The notes under the pieces: generated by a model
Told to the model about the DNA's origin: nothing
Database searches by the model: none
Seen by the model: the letters and a program-made list of their open reading frames with translations, nothing else
Source: Chlorops oryzae
Taxonomy: Eukaryota; Arthropoda; Insecta; Diptera; Chloropidae
Direction of reading: 5' to 3'
NCBI GenBank assembly: GCA_020466095.1
Contig: CM035806.1
Location: 67,075,589-67,139,588 of the forward strand
DNA length: 64,000 nucleotides
Program-made: the position numbers and the translations under genes
In this document: piece by piece, positions 34,887 to 45,589 of the stretch
Numbering within the stretch: the first letter of the stretch is position 1
How the letters are laid out: every line of letters starts with the position of its first letter

Positions 34887-35350
34887 AATAACAATGCCTA
34901 TACTCGTATGTGCACATATCAAAACAGCACGCAACGATTGCGCTTGACAATGCGCTCGCTGAGTGGATATTGAGGGAAATATGCTAGGTAAGCATCTTCA
35001 AAGGTGTATTTGGAGCACTAATCATGGTTCGCCCATTCTGATTTATGCATCAATTTAAAGGGGAAGAACTAAGCTTTATTTCAAAATTAAAAAATAAAAA
35101 ATAAAAATAATACGTCTCTCCTAGAAAATCAAGAAATAAAATTAAATGCCAAATTTTCCTCATTTACCGTTATCGAAAAATTTTCTAAGTATTCTTTTCA
35201 AAAAGTTCAGAAAATTTTTTTAAGAAACATTCGAAAAATTTTTGAAGCGAGGCGATTTTAGCCCCATTGTAATTCAATAAAATATGTTCTTCGAAGCAAA
35301 AATCAAAACTTTGACACCCTGTATCTCGGCAACCTGTGATTAAAATTTAC

Positions 35351-36887
35351 GCCCCTATTCTGAGGTTCGACCGATAATCGATGATCGAAATTCTTCGATC
35401 ATCGATTATCGAATTTTGTATTGAGGCCTTTTACATTAGTCAATAGTTGACCGTCAATTCCTATCGATATTCCCTTTTGGAGTTGCATTCGCTTTTACAC
35501 TTACTCGAAGGAATTGATCGTCAATTCGTGCTTTGTATGCCTTTTATGACATTTTCCTCTTCCACACAGGGGTGATATTTTATAAAATACCAGCAACATA
35601 AATTATGTATCTCTGATTAAGGGTTGATAGCAGAAGCATAAATACAGCACTACCTGTTTTGTTTTAATGAATTTAATTATTGATGCTAAGGAGTATTTCA
35701 AAATGCTTGAATTAAAAATGCTTTTTGAAAAAAGACAATTTTTAGTGAGTAGCTGTTAAATTGTTCTGTTTGAAAATAAATTCTATTAACGATTTGTAGG
35801 AGTAAACTATCTAGGTGATATTCATATTGTCAAAAGAATAAAGGCGAAACTCCAGAATCGAAGGAACATTTCAGGCGATAGAAATGTAGCTGCTTCCATT
35901 TAAATACATTTCAATACATTGATTCAATGGAAGCAGCACAAATGTTTTCATCTTTGCCGCGTATACCGCAACAACCGTCATTGCCATCGTTTATGGAGTT
36001 TCGCCTTAAATTTTAATTATATTCATCACATTTTTCTTCATATCTTATAACATAAGAATTAGTCTTCAATTTATAGTTTTCGGTACATACAAGAATGTAA
36101 GATCCTAAAATATTGATCAAAAAAAATAAGTAAAAACATATAATAGCATGCGATGCTGTCTCCACGAACAACGAAAACGAATAAAATAAATGTCAGAAAT
36201 TTGATCCCAGCCATCGATAAGTTCGATAAACGAAAGAGAGCAAAGACGGATTGAGCGAGTACGTGCAACCAAAAAACGCTCAACTTTTCGATAACGATAT
36301 GTTATCGTTTTGTACTGAAAATGAGAATTGACGGTCAACTATTGACTAATAGGTCTGTTCCCGTACTGCACGAAACTGCCCAAAACTACCCAACTTTGCC
36401 CAATTTTCATACAGTTTTCAAAAAAATTGGGCAGTTTGGGCAAGTTTCGTGCACTACGGGAACAGACCTAATGTAAAAGGCCTCATTCTGAACATCGAAA
36501 AATCGACAGCTGTTCGAATGTTAATCGTTGCCGGTTCCACCGCCAACTACCTGTCGATGCAGTGTCGGAAAACAAAAAATGTAAGATTATTTTTATAATT
36601 GTTTGGTTTAAAAGATTTTTAGTGCAACTTTCTTATAGGTCAAAGCAAATAAGCAACAAACAACAAATTGCAAAGCTTGTGGAGTTGATGGAGATTTTTT
36701 CAATTTCAGCTATTTCACTTTTCGTTTTTAAATTTGACAAATAAACACAAACAGCTGATCGGTTCAAAGAATCAGAAGCACAATGGAGCCACTATGTTTC
36801 GATTTGTTGCCAGAATACCGAATGAAAAAACAATCGACTCAGTCGTAGAGCTTCGATTCGACTATCGATCGAACCCTAGAATAGGGC
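35351..36887. mobile_element. fold-back element with GCCCCTATTCTGAGGTTCGA ends
   Basis: GCCCCTATTCTGAGGTTCGA (35351) and the inverse of GCCCTATTCTAGGGTTCGAT (to 36887). Inner inverted arms also pair: GGCCTTTTACATTAGTCAAT at 35427 with ATTGACTAAT...ATGTAAAAGGCC at 36341 and 36470. The right inner arm is split by the small MITE 36352-36468. Many TATCGAT words. No transposase. Confidence 0.65.
36352..36468. mobile_element. 117-bp TA-flanked MITE with GGTCTGTTCCCGTA ends
   Basis: TA|GGTCTGTTCCCGTACTGC ... TACGGGAACAGACC|TA, with GCCCAA-rich palindromic interior. A 96-bp relative is at 47525-47620. It sits inside the right arm of the fold-back element at 35351-36887, so it is younger than that element. 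Confidence 0.8.
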
Positions 36888-37213
36888 AGTTACTCTTTTT
36901 TTGCACATTTAACGTACTCTTATATCTTAACAACTGTACCAAGTTTCATCCAAATCGGGGAGAAAAAATTTTGCCGGTGGTACACTTGACGTGTTTTGCC
37001 CCATATGTCACCCTCATAGATTTTGGGCGGGACATTTCGCGCCAGTTAGAAAGAGATGTTACTCGGCAGGCAAAAATAGAGCGAGAGAGAAACACTTTTG
37101 GTGAGTACCTAAGTGAAAAATGCTCCTTTTGGTGGGTACCCAAGACCGTGGTGGGTACCCAAGACCGTGTTGAAAAGAGCCAAAATAGAAACGGCTCCTG
37201 AGTGACATATATA

Positions 37214-37592
37214 CCCTGCAGGAAGCCTATCGCCATATGGCCCCATGGCTATACTGACGTCAATATAGACAAGAGAACTAGTTCCAACGTCAACAGTATT
37301 TACGGGCGGTGTCGTTATAGAAACTGTAATGTCAAGAGGTATAGTTCATCTTTATTGACCATGTCAACAACATGTCTCCTTATAAAGCGAAAGAGTACTC
37401 ATTTTGTCTAAATAATAGTACCGACGTCAATAGTTCGTCAATAGTTTTTCGGTCTACTGTTGACATTCAATGGCAACTCAATGTTAAATGTCAATAACGC
37501 AAAGCATTGCGACGGGTTTAACTGGTCAGTAGTGCTGTTGACACAGTCAGTAGAGAAAGAGTATAGATTCACTATTGACATTTCCTGCAGGG
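37214..37592. mobile_element. TA-flanked MITE with CCCTGCAGG ends
   Basis: TA|CCCTGCAGGAA (37214) and TTCCTGCAGGG|TA (37592). The 379-bp length is close to the 375 bp of 24732-25106 and the terminal octamer is the same. Confidence 0.65.
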
Positions 37593-37608
37593 TAGTTATA
37601 TATGTCTG

Positions 37609-38352
37609 CCATGTAGGAGTGTAGGTCTAACTGCCGACGTCGAGAAAACTCTGTCGCTAATAAGAAATTCACCAGTAGGCAGGTATACGAAATTCAACTC
37701 TTTCGAGAAATTCACCAAAAAGCTACAAACAAAAACCTTAAGCAGGCATAGGAAATTCAACTCTTTCGAGAAATTCACCAGAAAGCTACCAACAACAATA
37801 CGGGTAGACACAAAGTGGCACTATGATGCCACTTGCAAGAAATTTATCAAAGAAACACGGCGTCGGCTCGGTTTTTTATATTGCTTGAAAAGTTCATAAT
37901 TGAAACTTTAATGAATGTATTACGATATGTTTTTGCTTAATGAGCACGAATGTTTTCATTTTGTAACAAATTGACATACATTTTTGGCTACTGCTTCGTA
38001 GATTTTAGTATTTTTGCTGAAACAGTGTGATCAAAAAGTTATGTGGACAGGGTAGGACTAAAAACCAATTTATATTTCTCCTTGATATTTAGTTGCCTTG
38101 ATTAGTTTTATGTTTTTCAAGCTTTTCATATCATTTTATGAGTTTGGTAGATATTTTATATGCAATGTACTCGAAAATCTCCCAAAATTAAAAATAAAAG
38201 TGGCAGTGCATTTCACCACAGCAGAGCTGAAGATTTCGCTGCCATAGCATGCTTCTCTTTCCCTTAAGCTATATGCCTATGTTGAAGCAGCGTAGCTCTA
38301 ACACATTGCAAGGATTAGGAAGAAGAAGAGTTAGACCTACACTCCTACATGG
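37609..38352. mobile_element. fold-back element with exact 24-bp ends
   Basis: CCATGTAGGAGTGTAGGTCT... (24 bp) and its exact inverse at 38329-38352. Inside, a ~62-bp unit containing TTCAACTCTTTCGAGAAATT is present twice in tandem (about 37676-37800). Flanks give no clear duplication. Confidence 0.7.
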
Positions 38353-38442
38353 TATCTGCGAAGAAAAAAGTGTGATTGCGTTTTAGAAAATGCATGTCAT
38401 TTTTAAGTCATTTCAACATAATTACCTCCAAATAATCATGTT

Positions 38443-38970
38443 TCATTGATAAAAAAAAATGGCTTCACACACCTCTGGTATTATTTTGTATATTGCTTGA
38501 GGTGATATTCTGAACAACTCTGAGAGCGTGCCACGGCTTTCGCCGCAAGCCAAATATTTCAGCCATATAGAACTATAGCTGCAACTTCGGTCAAAAGCTA
38601 TTACGTGGTACACCACACTTTCTATTACGTGGTTCACCACAACACTCGACTTATGGCGTGGTTCACCACAGTTGAACTTTTTCACCAAATCATGCCATAA
38701 CGCGCCAAAATTTGGCCGAAGTTGCAGCTATAGTTCTATATGATTTCAGCGTAACTGCAACACGCTCGCCTACACTTATTGCAATACGCATATTTGTATT
38801 TTGTTTTATAACAAGCGGATGAACGTAGTCACATACACGGGTAAAGTCACTTTGAGTGATATGCCCAAAGCGTTTAAAGAATTGTTCACCTTCATTTGAT
38901 AGGTCCTTCATTAAATTCTCATAATAGGGATTTATGTCTCCTCTAAAAAAGAACTTGCGTGCCCAAATTG
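38443..38970 (-). pseudogene. PIF/Harbinger transposase relic, N-terminal part
   Basis: Minus strand, 38911-38751 and 38555-38443, when joined across a MITE, read FKRFGHITQSDFTRVCDYV, TNMRIAISVGERVAVTLK, then YLACGESRGTLSELFRISPQ and AIYKIIPEVCEAI. This ordered set (RIS..IYKIIPEVCEAI in particular) is typical of Harbinger/HARBI1 nucleases just before the catalytic core. A stop follows at 38443 and the DDE core is absent. One hAT-type MITE with an exact 8-bp duplication interrupts it. Confidence 0.8.
38564..38742. mobile_element. 179-bp hAT-type MITE with exact 8-bp duplication
   Basis: Ends CATATAGAACTATAGCTGCA (27 bp perfect in total). ATTTCAGC is repeated exactly on both sides (38556-38563, 38743-38750). 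The interior holds three GTGGTTCACCAC-like units. The 8-bp duplication indicates hAT-type mobilisation. Confidence 0.9.
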
Positions 38971-39572
38971 TTCGTTTTGGTTTTTTCTATAATTTTCTAT
39001 TTATTCCAAAATGAGCGCCGCTGCTAGAACTTTCTTTATTTTTTTTGATTCATTTTTGCCATTTTAGGTTAAAATATGATTTTTTATACCAACTGTCAAA
39101 CTTGCGGCAAGAACTTCTACTTGAATGTAAAAACCTTCAAGCTGGCAAGCTACATGCTCTAAAAAAATTGCTTCTGAAAAGCTACTTTTAGTAACGCCGT
39201 GTGGCTATGTACCCAAGCACTTGCGTGCAAGTCATCTTTAGATTACTTTTAGGCAAGCTGCAAGCTAAATTTAACTAGCATCGTGTGGATTGGTCACGCA
39301 AGTTCTTGCACACAAGTACTAAAACTTTCCAAGCGAAAACTTGCATCGTGTAGATGGGGCCTAACACTCTTAAAAATATTTCCTTCTATTATAGTAGAAA
39401 ACAGGTTACCTTCTATTATAAACGTAAGTTTACACACCAAATTAATTTTCAACCTCAAATGTGTAAAATTATGCATTAGATGTGAATTAAAGGAAACCTT
39501 CCCTCTGTATTTTAAACATACATTATGTGTAATTAGGCCTTTTCCCGCAAAATTAAACATTCATAATAATAA

Positions 39573-40434
39573 CAAGTAAGGGTGTTATAGTCAGGCGAGC
39601 CTGACAATAGAATACCCGACACAGACACACATGTTCAAATAACATTTAATATCCAGAGGTGTTTAAGGCCATTAGAGGCCCCATATACCGACCTTTGATA
39701 GATTTTTTTATGAAAACCGCCCTTTTGCCACGCCCACTTTTCCAATTTTTTTGAATTCTAATCGGGGGCTTAAATATACGCTCAAATTCTAAGTTTCATT
39801 AAAATATTGCGAAAAAGTCCGATTTTAAGGCAGTTTTGGGATTTTTGTGACGACCCTAGAACTGGAGGTACCCTTAAAAATGGACCGATCAAGAAAATTT
39901 TTTGGAAGGCTGTTTAAGGCTACAAAGGAAGCATAAGTGCCAAATTTCGTTCAAGTCCCATTTGAATTTCGGGTGTAGGAGACAATTTTCGAAAACCGCC
40001 CTTCTGCCACGCCCAATTTTCCAATTTTCGGAAATAATATTACTGGCCTTTAAATATGATCAAATATCAAATTTCATCAAAATGTCTTGAAAAACATCGG
40101 TTTTAGAGCAGTTTTTGTGATTTTCATAACAGACCCTAGTACTGGAGGTACCCCTAAAAATGGTCCGATCGGGTCCATTCTCGAACTTGTTCTTACTCAT
40201 GTCCCCGTGAGCACGCATACCAAATTTTGTCAAGATAGCTCAATTTCTTCGATAAGATAACTGTATACAAACCGACGGACAGACGGACAGACGGACGGAC
40301 ATGTCTAAATCGAATCTCCTGGTGACACTGATCATTTCTATATATATTTTGTATGGTCTATCTCGACTAGTTCTGGGTGTTACACACAACCACACAAACG
40401 CAATATACCCTCGACACAGAGTGTGTCGGGTATA
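39573..40434 (-). mobile_element. Helentron/DINE-1-like repeat, family 2, copy b
   Basis: Minus-strand complete copy. The 3' end CAAGTAAGGG with hairpin GTCAGGCGAGCCTGAC is on the left. The 5' end CGACACAGAGTGTGTCGGGTATA is on the right. The element is head-to-head with copy c, 200 bp apart. Confidence 0.85.
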
Positions 40435-40635
40435 AAAATACTAAAGATGTGTAAAATTAGTATTTTTATAGTACACCTAAACATTAATTGATTAAATGTA
40501 CGCATTTTATGTAAATATGCATTACGCATGTGCAAAATTACACAAAAATTACCTTTTACACATTTTTGGCACAAAAGTAAACATATTTTGGGGTAAATTT
40601 ACAGTATTTATAAACGTAATTTTACTTCCATTTTT

Positions 40636-41485
40636 ATACCCGACACACTCTGTGTCGAGGGTATATTGCGTTTGTGTGGTTGTGTGTAACACCCAGAACC
40701 CGACCAGATAGACTATACAAAATATATATAGAAATGATCAGCGTCACCAGGAGATTCGATTTAGCCATGTCCGTCTGTCCGTCTGTTTGTATACAGTTTT
40801 CTTATCGAAGGAGTTGAGCTATCTGAGACGAAATTTGGTATGCCAACTCACAGGCACATGAGTAAGAACAAGTTCGAGAATGGACCCGATCGGACCATTT
40901 TTAGGGGTACCTCCAGTACTAGGGTCTGTTACGAAAATCACAAAAACTGCTCTTAAATCGAAGTTTTTCAAGATATTTTAATGAAATTTGATAGTTAAAC
41001 ATGTTTGAAGTCAAGTTATTCAATTTCAAAAAATTGGAAAAGTGGGCGTGGCCGAAGGGCGTTTTTCGAAAATTGCCTCCTACACCGAAAATTGATATGG
41101 GACTTGAACGAAATTTGGCAGTTATGCTTCCTTTGTAGCCATAAAGCATCCTCTCCAAAAAATTTTGATAGGTCTATTATTAAGGGTACCACCAGTAGTA
41201 GGGTCTGTCACAAAAATCTCAAAACTGCCCCAAAATCGGATTTTTTTGAGATATTCCACTGAAACTTCGAATTTGAGCGTATATTAAGGCCTACGATTAG
41301 AAAACCTAAAAATTGCAAAAGTGGGCGTGGCAAAATGGCGGTTTTCATAAAGAAATTCAACAAAAGTCGGTATATGGGGCCACTAATGGCCTTAAACAAC
41401 TCCTGATATTAAAAATTATTTGAACATAAGTGTCTGTGTCGGGTATTCTATTGTCAGGCTCGCCTGACTATAACACCCTTACTTG
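40636..41485 (+). mobile_element. Helentron/DINE-1-like repeat, family 2, copy c (complete)
   Basis: Best-preserved family-2 copy. The 5' TATACCCGACACACTCTGTG hairpin is at 40636. A short GTCY tract follows near 40768. The 3' sub-terminal GTGTCGGGTATTC is the inverse of the 5' end. The hairpin GTCAGGCTCGCCTGAC is at about 41450-41465, and the element ends CCCTTACTTG|TTT. Confidence 0.88.
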
Positions 41486-41610
41486 TTTAGAGTGTAATTG
41501 CACCGAGCACTATTTTATCCGCTTGTCTATGAGATATATATGATATTTCAGTTGACTAAAATTCTGATTCCATCAGTTTTCGGATTCTAGCACATGACTG
41601 AATATTATAA

Positions 41611-41728
41611 TCGGGCATGCGACAGAAATCGAATACGACAGAAAACGTTCGATTTCGGTTAAATTTTCATACAAATGTAAGCGAAATCGAACGTTTTCTG
41701 TCGTATTCGATTTCTGTCACATGCCCGA
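41611..41728. repeat. near-perfect palindrome, ~47-bp arms
   Basis: The arms begin TCGGGCATGCGACAGAAATC and are inverse over about 47 bp with one clear mismatch, around a 24-nt loop. A hairpin MITE; if transcribed it would give a long double-stranded RNA stem. Confidence 0.8.
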
Positions 41729-42057
41729 ATATCAAGAAATCCAGAGAACACACAGAGAAGGCTGAAACGCCTAACAAAATGTTCCCTTTAACAAAACATT
41801 TTGTACATTTCCAAAACTATCTGGATTAAAAACAACACATTAGAAAACATTATTCATTTCGTTCTTTGAAATATTTTGAGAATACGAACTAGTTTTGAAA
41901 TGTTTTGAAATACGTAGAGAATCAAAACGTTCGTGCAGCTCTTTAATAAACATATATGTATGTATATAGTGGATACCCGCTACTCCGACAAACGTTTTGC
42001 AGGGTAGTGTCGAACTATCGTTTTTTTAGGCTTACAGAGTACTGCCTATAGCTAAGA
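41729..42057. other. no gene recognised
   Basis: AT-rich. A partial CTGCAGGG-like end (TTTGCAGGGTAG, 41996) is present without a partner. Confidence 0.5.
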
Positions 42058-42248
42058 TTCCACTATCTACGTAAAAAGCACAATCTGCGCCGATTTTTAT
42101 CGGGCCAGATCGGCACAAGTTTCAACAATTTCCACAATCATTGTGTGGGCTCACATTATAGTCACATATTGTCAAAAATATATCGGGGAACAATAAAATT
42201 GGGACAAAAATCGTTCATGCGTTCAAAATCGGCGCATTGCGCAGATAG
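42058..42248. mobile_element. ~190-bp MITE with CCACTATCT ends
   Basis: CCACTATCTACG...GCGCCGATTTT near the left and AAAATCGGCGCATTGCGCAG with ATAGTGGGG at the right are inverse. Boundaries approximate. Confidence 0.5.
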
Positions 42249-42406
42249 TGGGGTCTGGGATTAAGAACTCTATAGTTGAGAGTTTTTTACAAAAGAGTAG
42301 GTTCCTTGTAATACGACAATTTCAGATCCAATGATAAGATCCAATAAGTTATATGACACCCCATGAATAATAAACTGCAAAAGCTGCATTAGCCGGATTA
42401 CCGGCA

Positions 42407-43003
42407 CACAGTGCCCATCTTGTGGCCAAAAATAGAAGGAGTTCCGCTAGAGCAATGAATTTTTCTTTGTTTGAAATAGGCATCATAACTTCCAAAGCCA
42501 CAAGCGAATCGACTCAATAAGTATTTCGTTTTATAATAAATAGTACTTAAAAAAATATATATAAAAAATTTGCGGAACACCTTTTTCGTAAATTTTTTTT
42601 AATGATTTAAAAATTTTTGAAATTCTTAGCTTTTACTCCTACAAACTCAATTTTTCTAACTAACGCGTTTAAATTAAAAGAAAAAACTATTTTCAAAATC
42701 ATATTGAAAATTTTTTATATTTTCCATTGATATATAAAACATACATATGTATATGTATATTCGTTACGGTTTGCTTATTTAATTTCCATTTAATCTTAGA
42801 CACGTTGAAGCGATACTGACATTAGCAAAACTGTGTTTCTTTCAAAGCGTAACTTTAAGGGCACAAAAAATTTTAGCTAAAATACCTAAGGACTTGAAAT
42901 TTTGGATTTTACTTATTCAGAGTATTTTTAAGAATTCTGGAAAAAAATTTCGAAAATGCCACTTTTGATTTTTAACATTTTTGGCCGCAAGTGCGACACT
43001 GTG
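42407..43003. mobile_element. Transib-like non-autonomous element with CACAGTG ends
   Basis: CACAGTG starts at 42407 and CACTGTG ends at 43003. CGGCA is duplicated on both sides (42402-42406, 43004-43008). Both ends read CACAGTG, 12 bases, CCAAAAAT(A/G), i.e. a 12-spacer recombination-signal-like layout. GGCCAAAAATAGAAGGAG at the left matches GGACAAAAATAGAAAGAAG of 32929-33996. 597 bp, no ORF. Confidence 0.78.
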
Positions 43004-43195
43004 CGGCAGCTTGTCCTCGAACCGAAGAAATTTCGATTTTCAGAAGAGTTGACTTTGTATCACAGAATATTTGCATTGTGGTTGGAATTCAAGATCAAAT
43101 GTTTTTTTTTGTTTTAACTTTAGGATTTTCTTCTTTGAATATCAAATATTTTAAAAGGAATATATAAATAAATGAATGATTTTCCTTTCGATCCT

Positions 43196-43642
43196 TCACT
43201 TTTTCTTCGCATTCGAACTTTCTCTGCCATTCAATGTAACTGCTTTCTGAAGTGTTTTCTCAACGTTTCTGCCGCTTAAAACTTTCGACTTCTGCATTGA
43301 TTTCTTTGACGCGATTTCTTTTTCTCTTTCGTTCCTTTGCAATTCTACGGTTTCGTCCTTTTTGGCCTTTTCCGTCTCCGCTTCGTCGACTGCCGGCACA
43401 ATTGCGTCTGTTGACATTGAACGTTCCAAACTCTTTGATGGACTTCTATTGAACGAAAGGAATGCATTCATTTGTCGACGGAGCGCTTCAAAGTTAATGC
43501 TCGTCTCGAGAATTCTCCTCTGGATGATATTACTGTAGCGTGTCTCGAAACTTTCCTGACGTTTTACAGCGTCCGGAGCAGCAGCAGCAGATGCGCAATG
43601 CATTTCCGGCGCAGCAATCGAATTTAAATCATCTTTTGACAT
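43196..43642 (-). CDS. unknown 148-residue protein, antisense inside the Vmat intron
   Basis: Not recognised. I start it at the internal Met (MSKDDLNSIAAPEMHC, 43642). The frame is open up to 43702, but that extension is hydrophobic and AT-rich like UTR. The product has an Ala-rich patch (about 18-23), a central possibly helical part (RYSNIIQRRILETSINFEAL), and a strongly charged Lys/Glu/Arg C-terminal half ending in KKK. No signal peptide, membrane segment or domain is visible. Codon use is less AT-rich than the surroundings, which favours a real gene. It lies on the opposite strand to Vmat, wholly within its intron. Could also be a lineage-restricted gene. Confidence 0.5.
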   Translation of the reverse strand: MSKDDLNSIAAPEMHCASAAAAPDAVKRQESFETRYSNIIQRRILETSINFEALRRQMNAFLSFNRSPSKSLERSMSTDAIVPAVDEAETEKAKKDETVELQRNEREKEIASKKSMQKSKVLSGRNVEKTLQKAVTLNGRESSNAKKK

Positions 43643-43702
43643 ATTAATCTGCAATTTTATACAATAATAAAGACAATAATACAAAAGCCAAACAAAAACC
43701 AA

Positions 43703-44028
43703 AAGTGAAAATCTGTTTTAATTATATCCGATTTACCTAGCCGAAATGCACAACCGCATTGTAACGCTTCAAGAGCACAAATAACCGCCAGAGTGACACA
43801 AAAATCAGTTAATATCCCTTAGACAGTTAGCCGTCTGCCCTCTCATATTGTTGCGCGTTCTTTCTTCTCATAAAATTGCGTGCTTTATTGCCGTCATTGT
43901 TGTCATCGAAGGAACTTTCGGAGCTCACCTTGACGTATGCGCAACGAAAACTGAACAAAAACCGAAAATGCCCATACTCGAGGTTGGCTCGAGGTAAACT
44001 TTGGAATGGCAGCTTTTGGTTATATTTT
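43703..44028. other. probable upstream region of the 148-residue gene
   Basis: No ORF. A minus-strand donor-like CTAG|GTAAAT at about 43735 could mark a 5' UTR intron of the gene at 43196, but no acceptor was settled. Confidence 0.35.
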
Positions 44029-44489
44029 TATACCCGACACACTCTGTGACGAGGGTAGATTGCGTTTGTGCGGTTGTGTCTAACACCTATAACCAGACGA
44101 AATAGACCATACAAAATATGAATAGAATTGATCAGCGTCACCAGGAGATTCGATTTAGCCATGTCCGTCTGTCTGTCTGTTTGTCTGTATACAGTTTTCT
44201 TATCGAAGGAGTTGAGCTATCTTGATAAAATTCGGGATGCCTGCTCCATTCGAGAATGGACCCGATCGAAAAATTTTTAGGGGTAACCCAGTACTAGAGT
44301 CTGTCACCAAAATCGCAAAAAAGGCAAAAATTCGTCATATGAGACCCTTATTTTCATGAAAATCTCCAGAGTAATTAACCATTGCAGTCCTGGGGCCTGT
44401 TTTAAAAAATATTGAAACATATTTAGCTTACCCGTTATGTGTCGGGCATTGTTTTGTCAGGTTCGCTCTGACTATAAAACCCTTACTTG
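44029..44489 (+). mobile_element. Helentron/DINE-1-like repeat, family 2, copy d (internally deleted)
   Basis: TATACCCGACACACTCTGTG start, GAGATTCGATTTAGCCATGT, GTCT tract, then a shortened middle. It ends with hairpin remnant GTCAGGTTCGCTCTGAC and CCCTTACTTG. Confidence 0.8.
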
Positions 44490-44804
44490 AGTTTTTCTGT
44501 TGTTTTTGTTTTTTTTTTTTTTTTTTTTGATTTTTACATAACGACGTATCGCGAACGAATCGGAGCTCCTTTCTCAGTGACATACAAAAAATCACGACAC
44601 GCGTCGTAGATTTGTGACTCATCCAGCAAAATGACAGCAAAAGAGAGACTTTCAATGCGGAATGCACAGTAATGCGCTGCTTTTTAATATATTCCGAAAT
44701 TTTCACTAATAATAGCTTGTACAGCTTTCTATATGAATATGAGAGGGAAGAAGTCCTTTTCTGCGGAGTATTTTAAAATGTTTTTATTTATTCAATTTTT
44801 TTTT
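44490..44804. other. no gene recognised
   Basis: Spacer between two family-2 copies with a long T tract (44509-44529). The minus ORF reading into poly-Lys is a product of that tract. Confidence 0.5.
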
Positions 44805-45352
44805 TATACCCGACACACTCTGTATCGAGGGTATATTGCATTTGTGCGTACGTGTGTAACATCTAGAACCAGTCGAAATAGACTGTACAAAATATGTAAA
44901 GAATGATCAGCGTCACCAGGAGATTCGATTTAGCCATGTGCGTCTTTCTGTCTGTCCGTATACAGTTTTCTTATCGTAGTTGAGATATCTTGACGAAATT
45001 GAGTGTGCGTGTTTGCGGGGCATGAACAAGTTCGAAAATGATCGGACCATTTTGAAGGGTACCTCCAGTGCTAGGCTCTTTTACAAAAATCCACACAAAC
45101 ACTGACCCAAAACCGGAGAATTTCGATATATTTCAATAAAGCTTAGACTTTGGGCATCGTGGCAAAAGAGAGGTTTTGTTTTAATAAATAAATTGAACAA
45201 AGATCGAAATATGAAGCCCTTAATGGCCTACAAATTTTCCAGAATACCTACTCGTAATGGCAGTGGTCCTGGGACCCGTTTGTAAAAACGTTCAAACGCC
45301 CTACGTCGGGTATTGCATTGTCAGGCTCGCCTGACTAAAACACCCTTATTGT
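44805..45352 (+). mobile_element. Helentron/DINE-1-like repeat, family 2, copy e
   Basis: TATACCCGACACACTCTGTA start, middle shortened relative to copy c. The 3' hairpin GTCAGGCTCGCCTGAC is kept and followed by CACCCTTATTG, a diverged terminus. Confidence 0.8.
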
Positions 45353-45589
45353 GAAAGAAAAAGGGACCGTAAAAGTTGTGTGCAATAAATTTGAACATAT
45401 CAAGCTAATAAATTTAGTAAGGAAAATGTTTTGTCAATTCCTGACGTTTTCTCAGTCCATTTCTAATTATTTCCTATAAAACAGACATATTAAGTCCTGC
45501 GGAGGGTGGCAGTGGAAGATATATTCTGTTTGTTTTCTTATCGAAATAAAATACTCCAAAGGACATATTAGCATACATAACAGCTAGAA

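Larger units (their letters stand above)
32384..39362. mobile_element. 7-kb PIF/Harbinger-like unit bounded by AGGCCCCATCTACACGATGC
   Basis: AGGCCCCATCTACACGATGC with a following AAGTTTTC-CTTGG block is at 32384, and its inverse ends at 39362. The bordering bases (GAGTGT / ACACTC) also pair. Sub-terminal CTTGCAAG-type words are abundant at both ends. A Harbinger transposase relic lies near the right end. It encloses at least six other elements (32929, 34329, 35351, 37214, 37609, 38564), so the original element was much shorter. Treating the two ends as one unit is inference. Confidence 0.65.

Noticed and set aside
36734..37201. 155-residue + ORF
   Set aside because: It crosses the right end of a fold-back element and unrelated sequence; no motif, no splice support, and composition like its repeat surroundings.
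43643..43702. N-terminal extension MVFVWLLYYCLYYCIKLQIN of the 148-residue ORF as a signal peptide
   Set aside because: Arises from very AT-rich DNA just upstream of a better Met; the composition changes abruptly at MSKDD, as at a UTR/CDS boundary. Transcript 5' ends would decide.
44428..44706. 92-residue minus ORF with poly-Lys
   Set aside because: The Lys run is a translated T tract, and the ORF overlaps the end of a Helentron-like copy.
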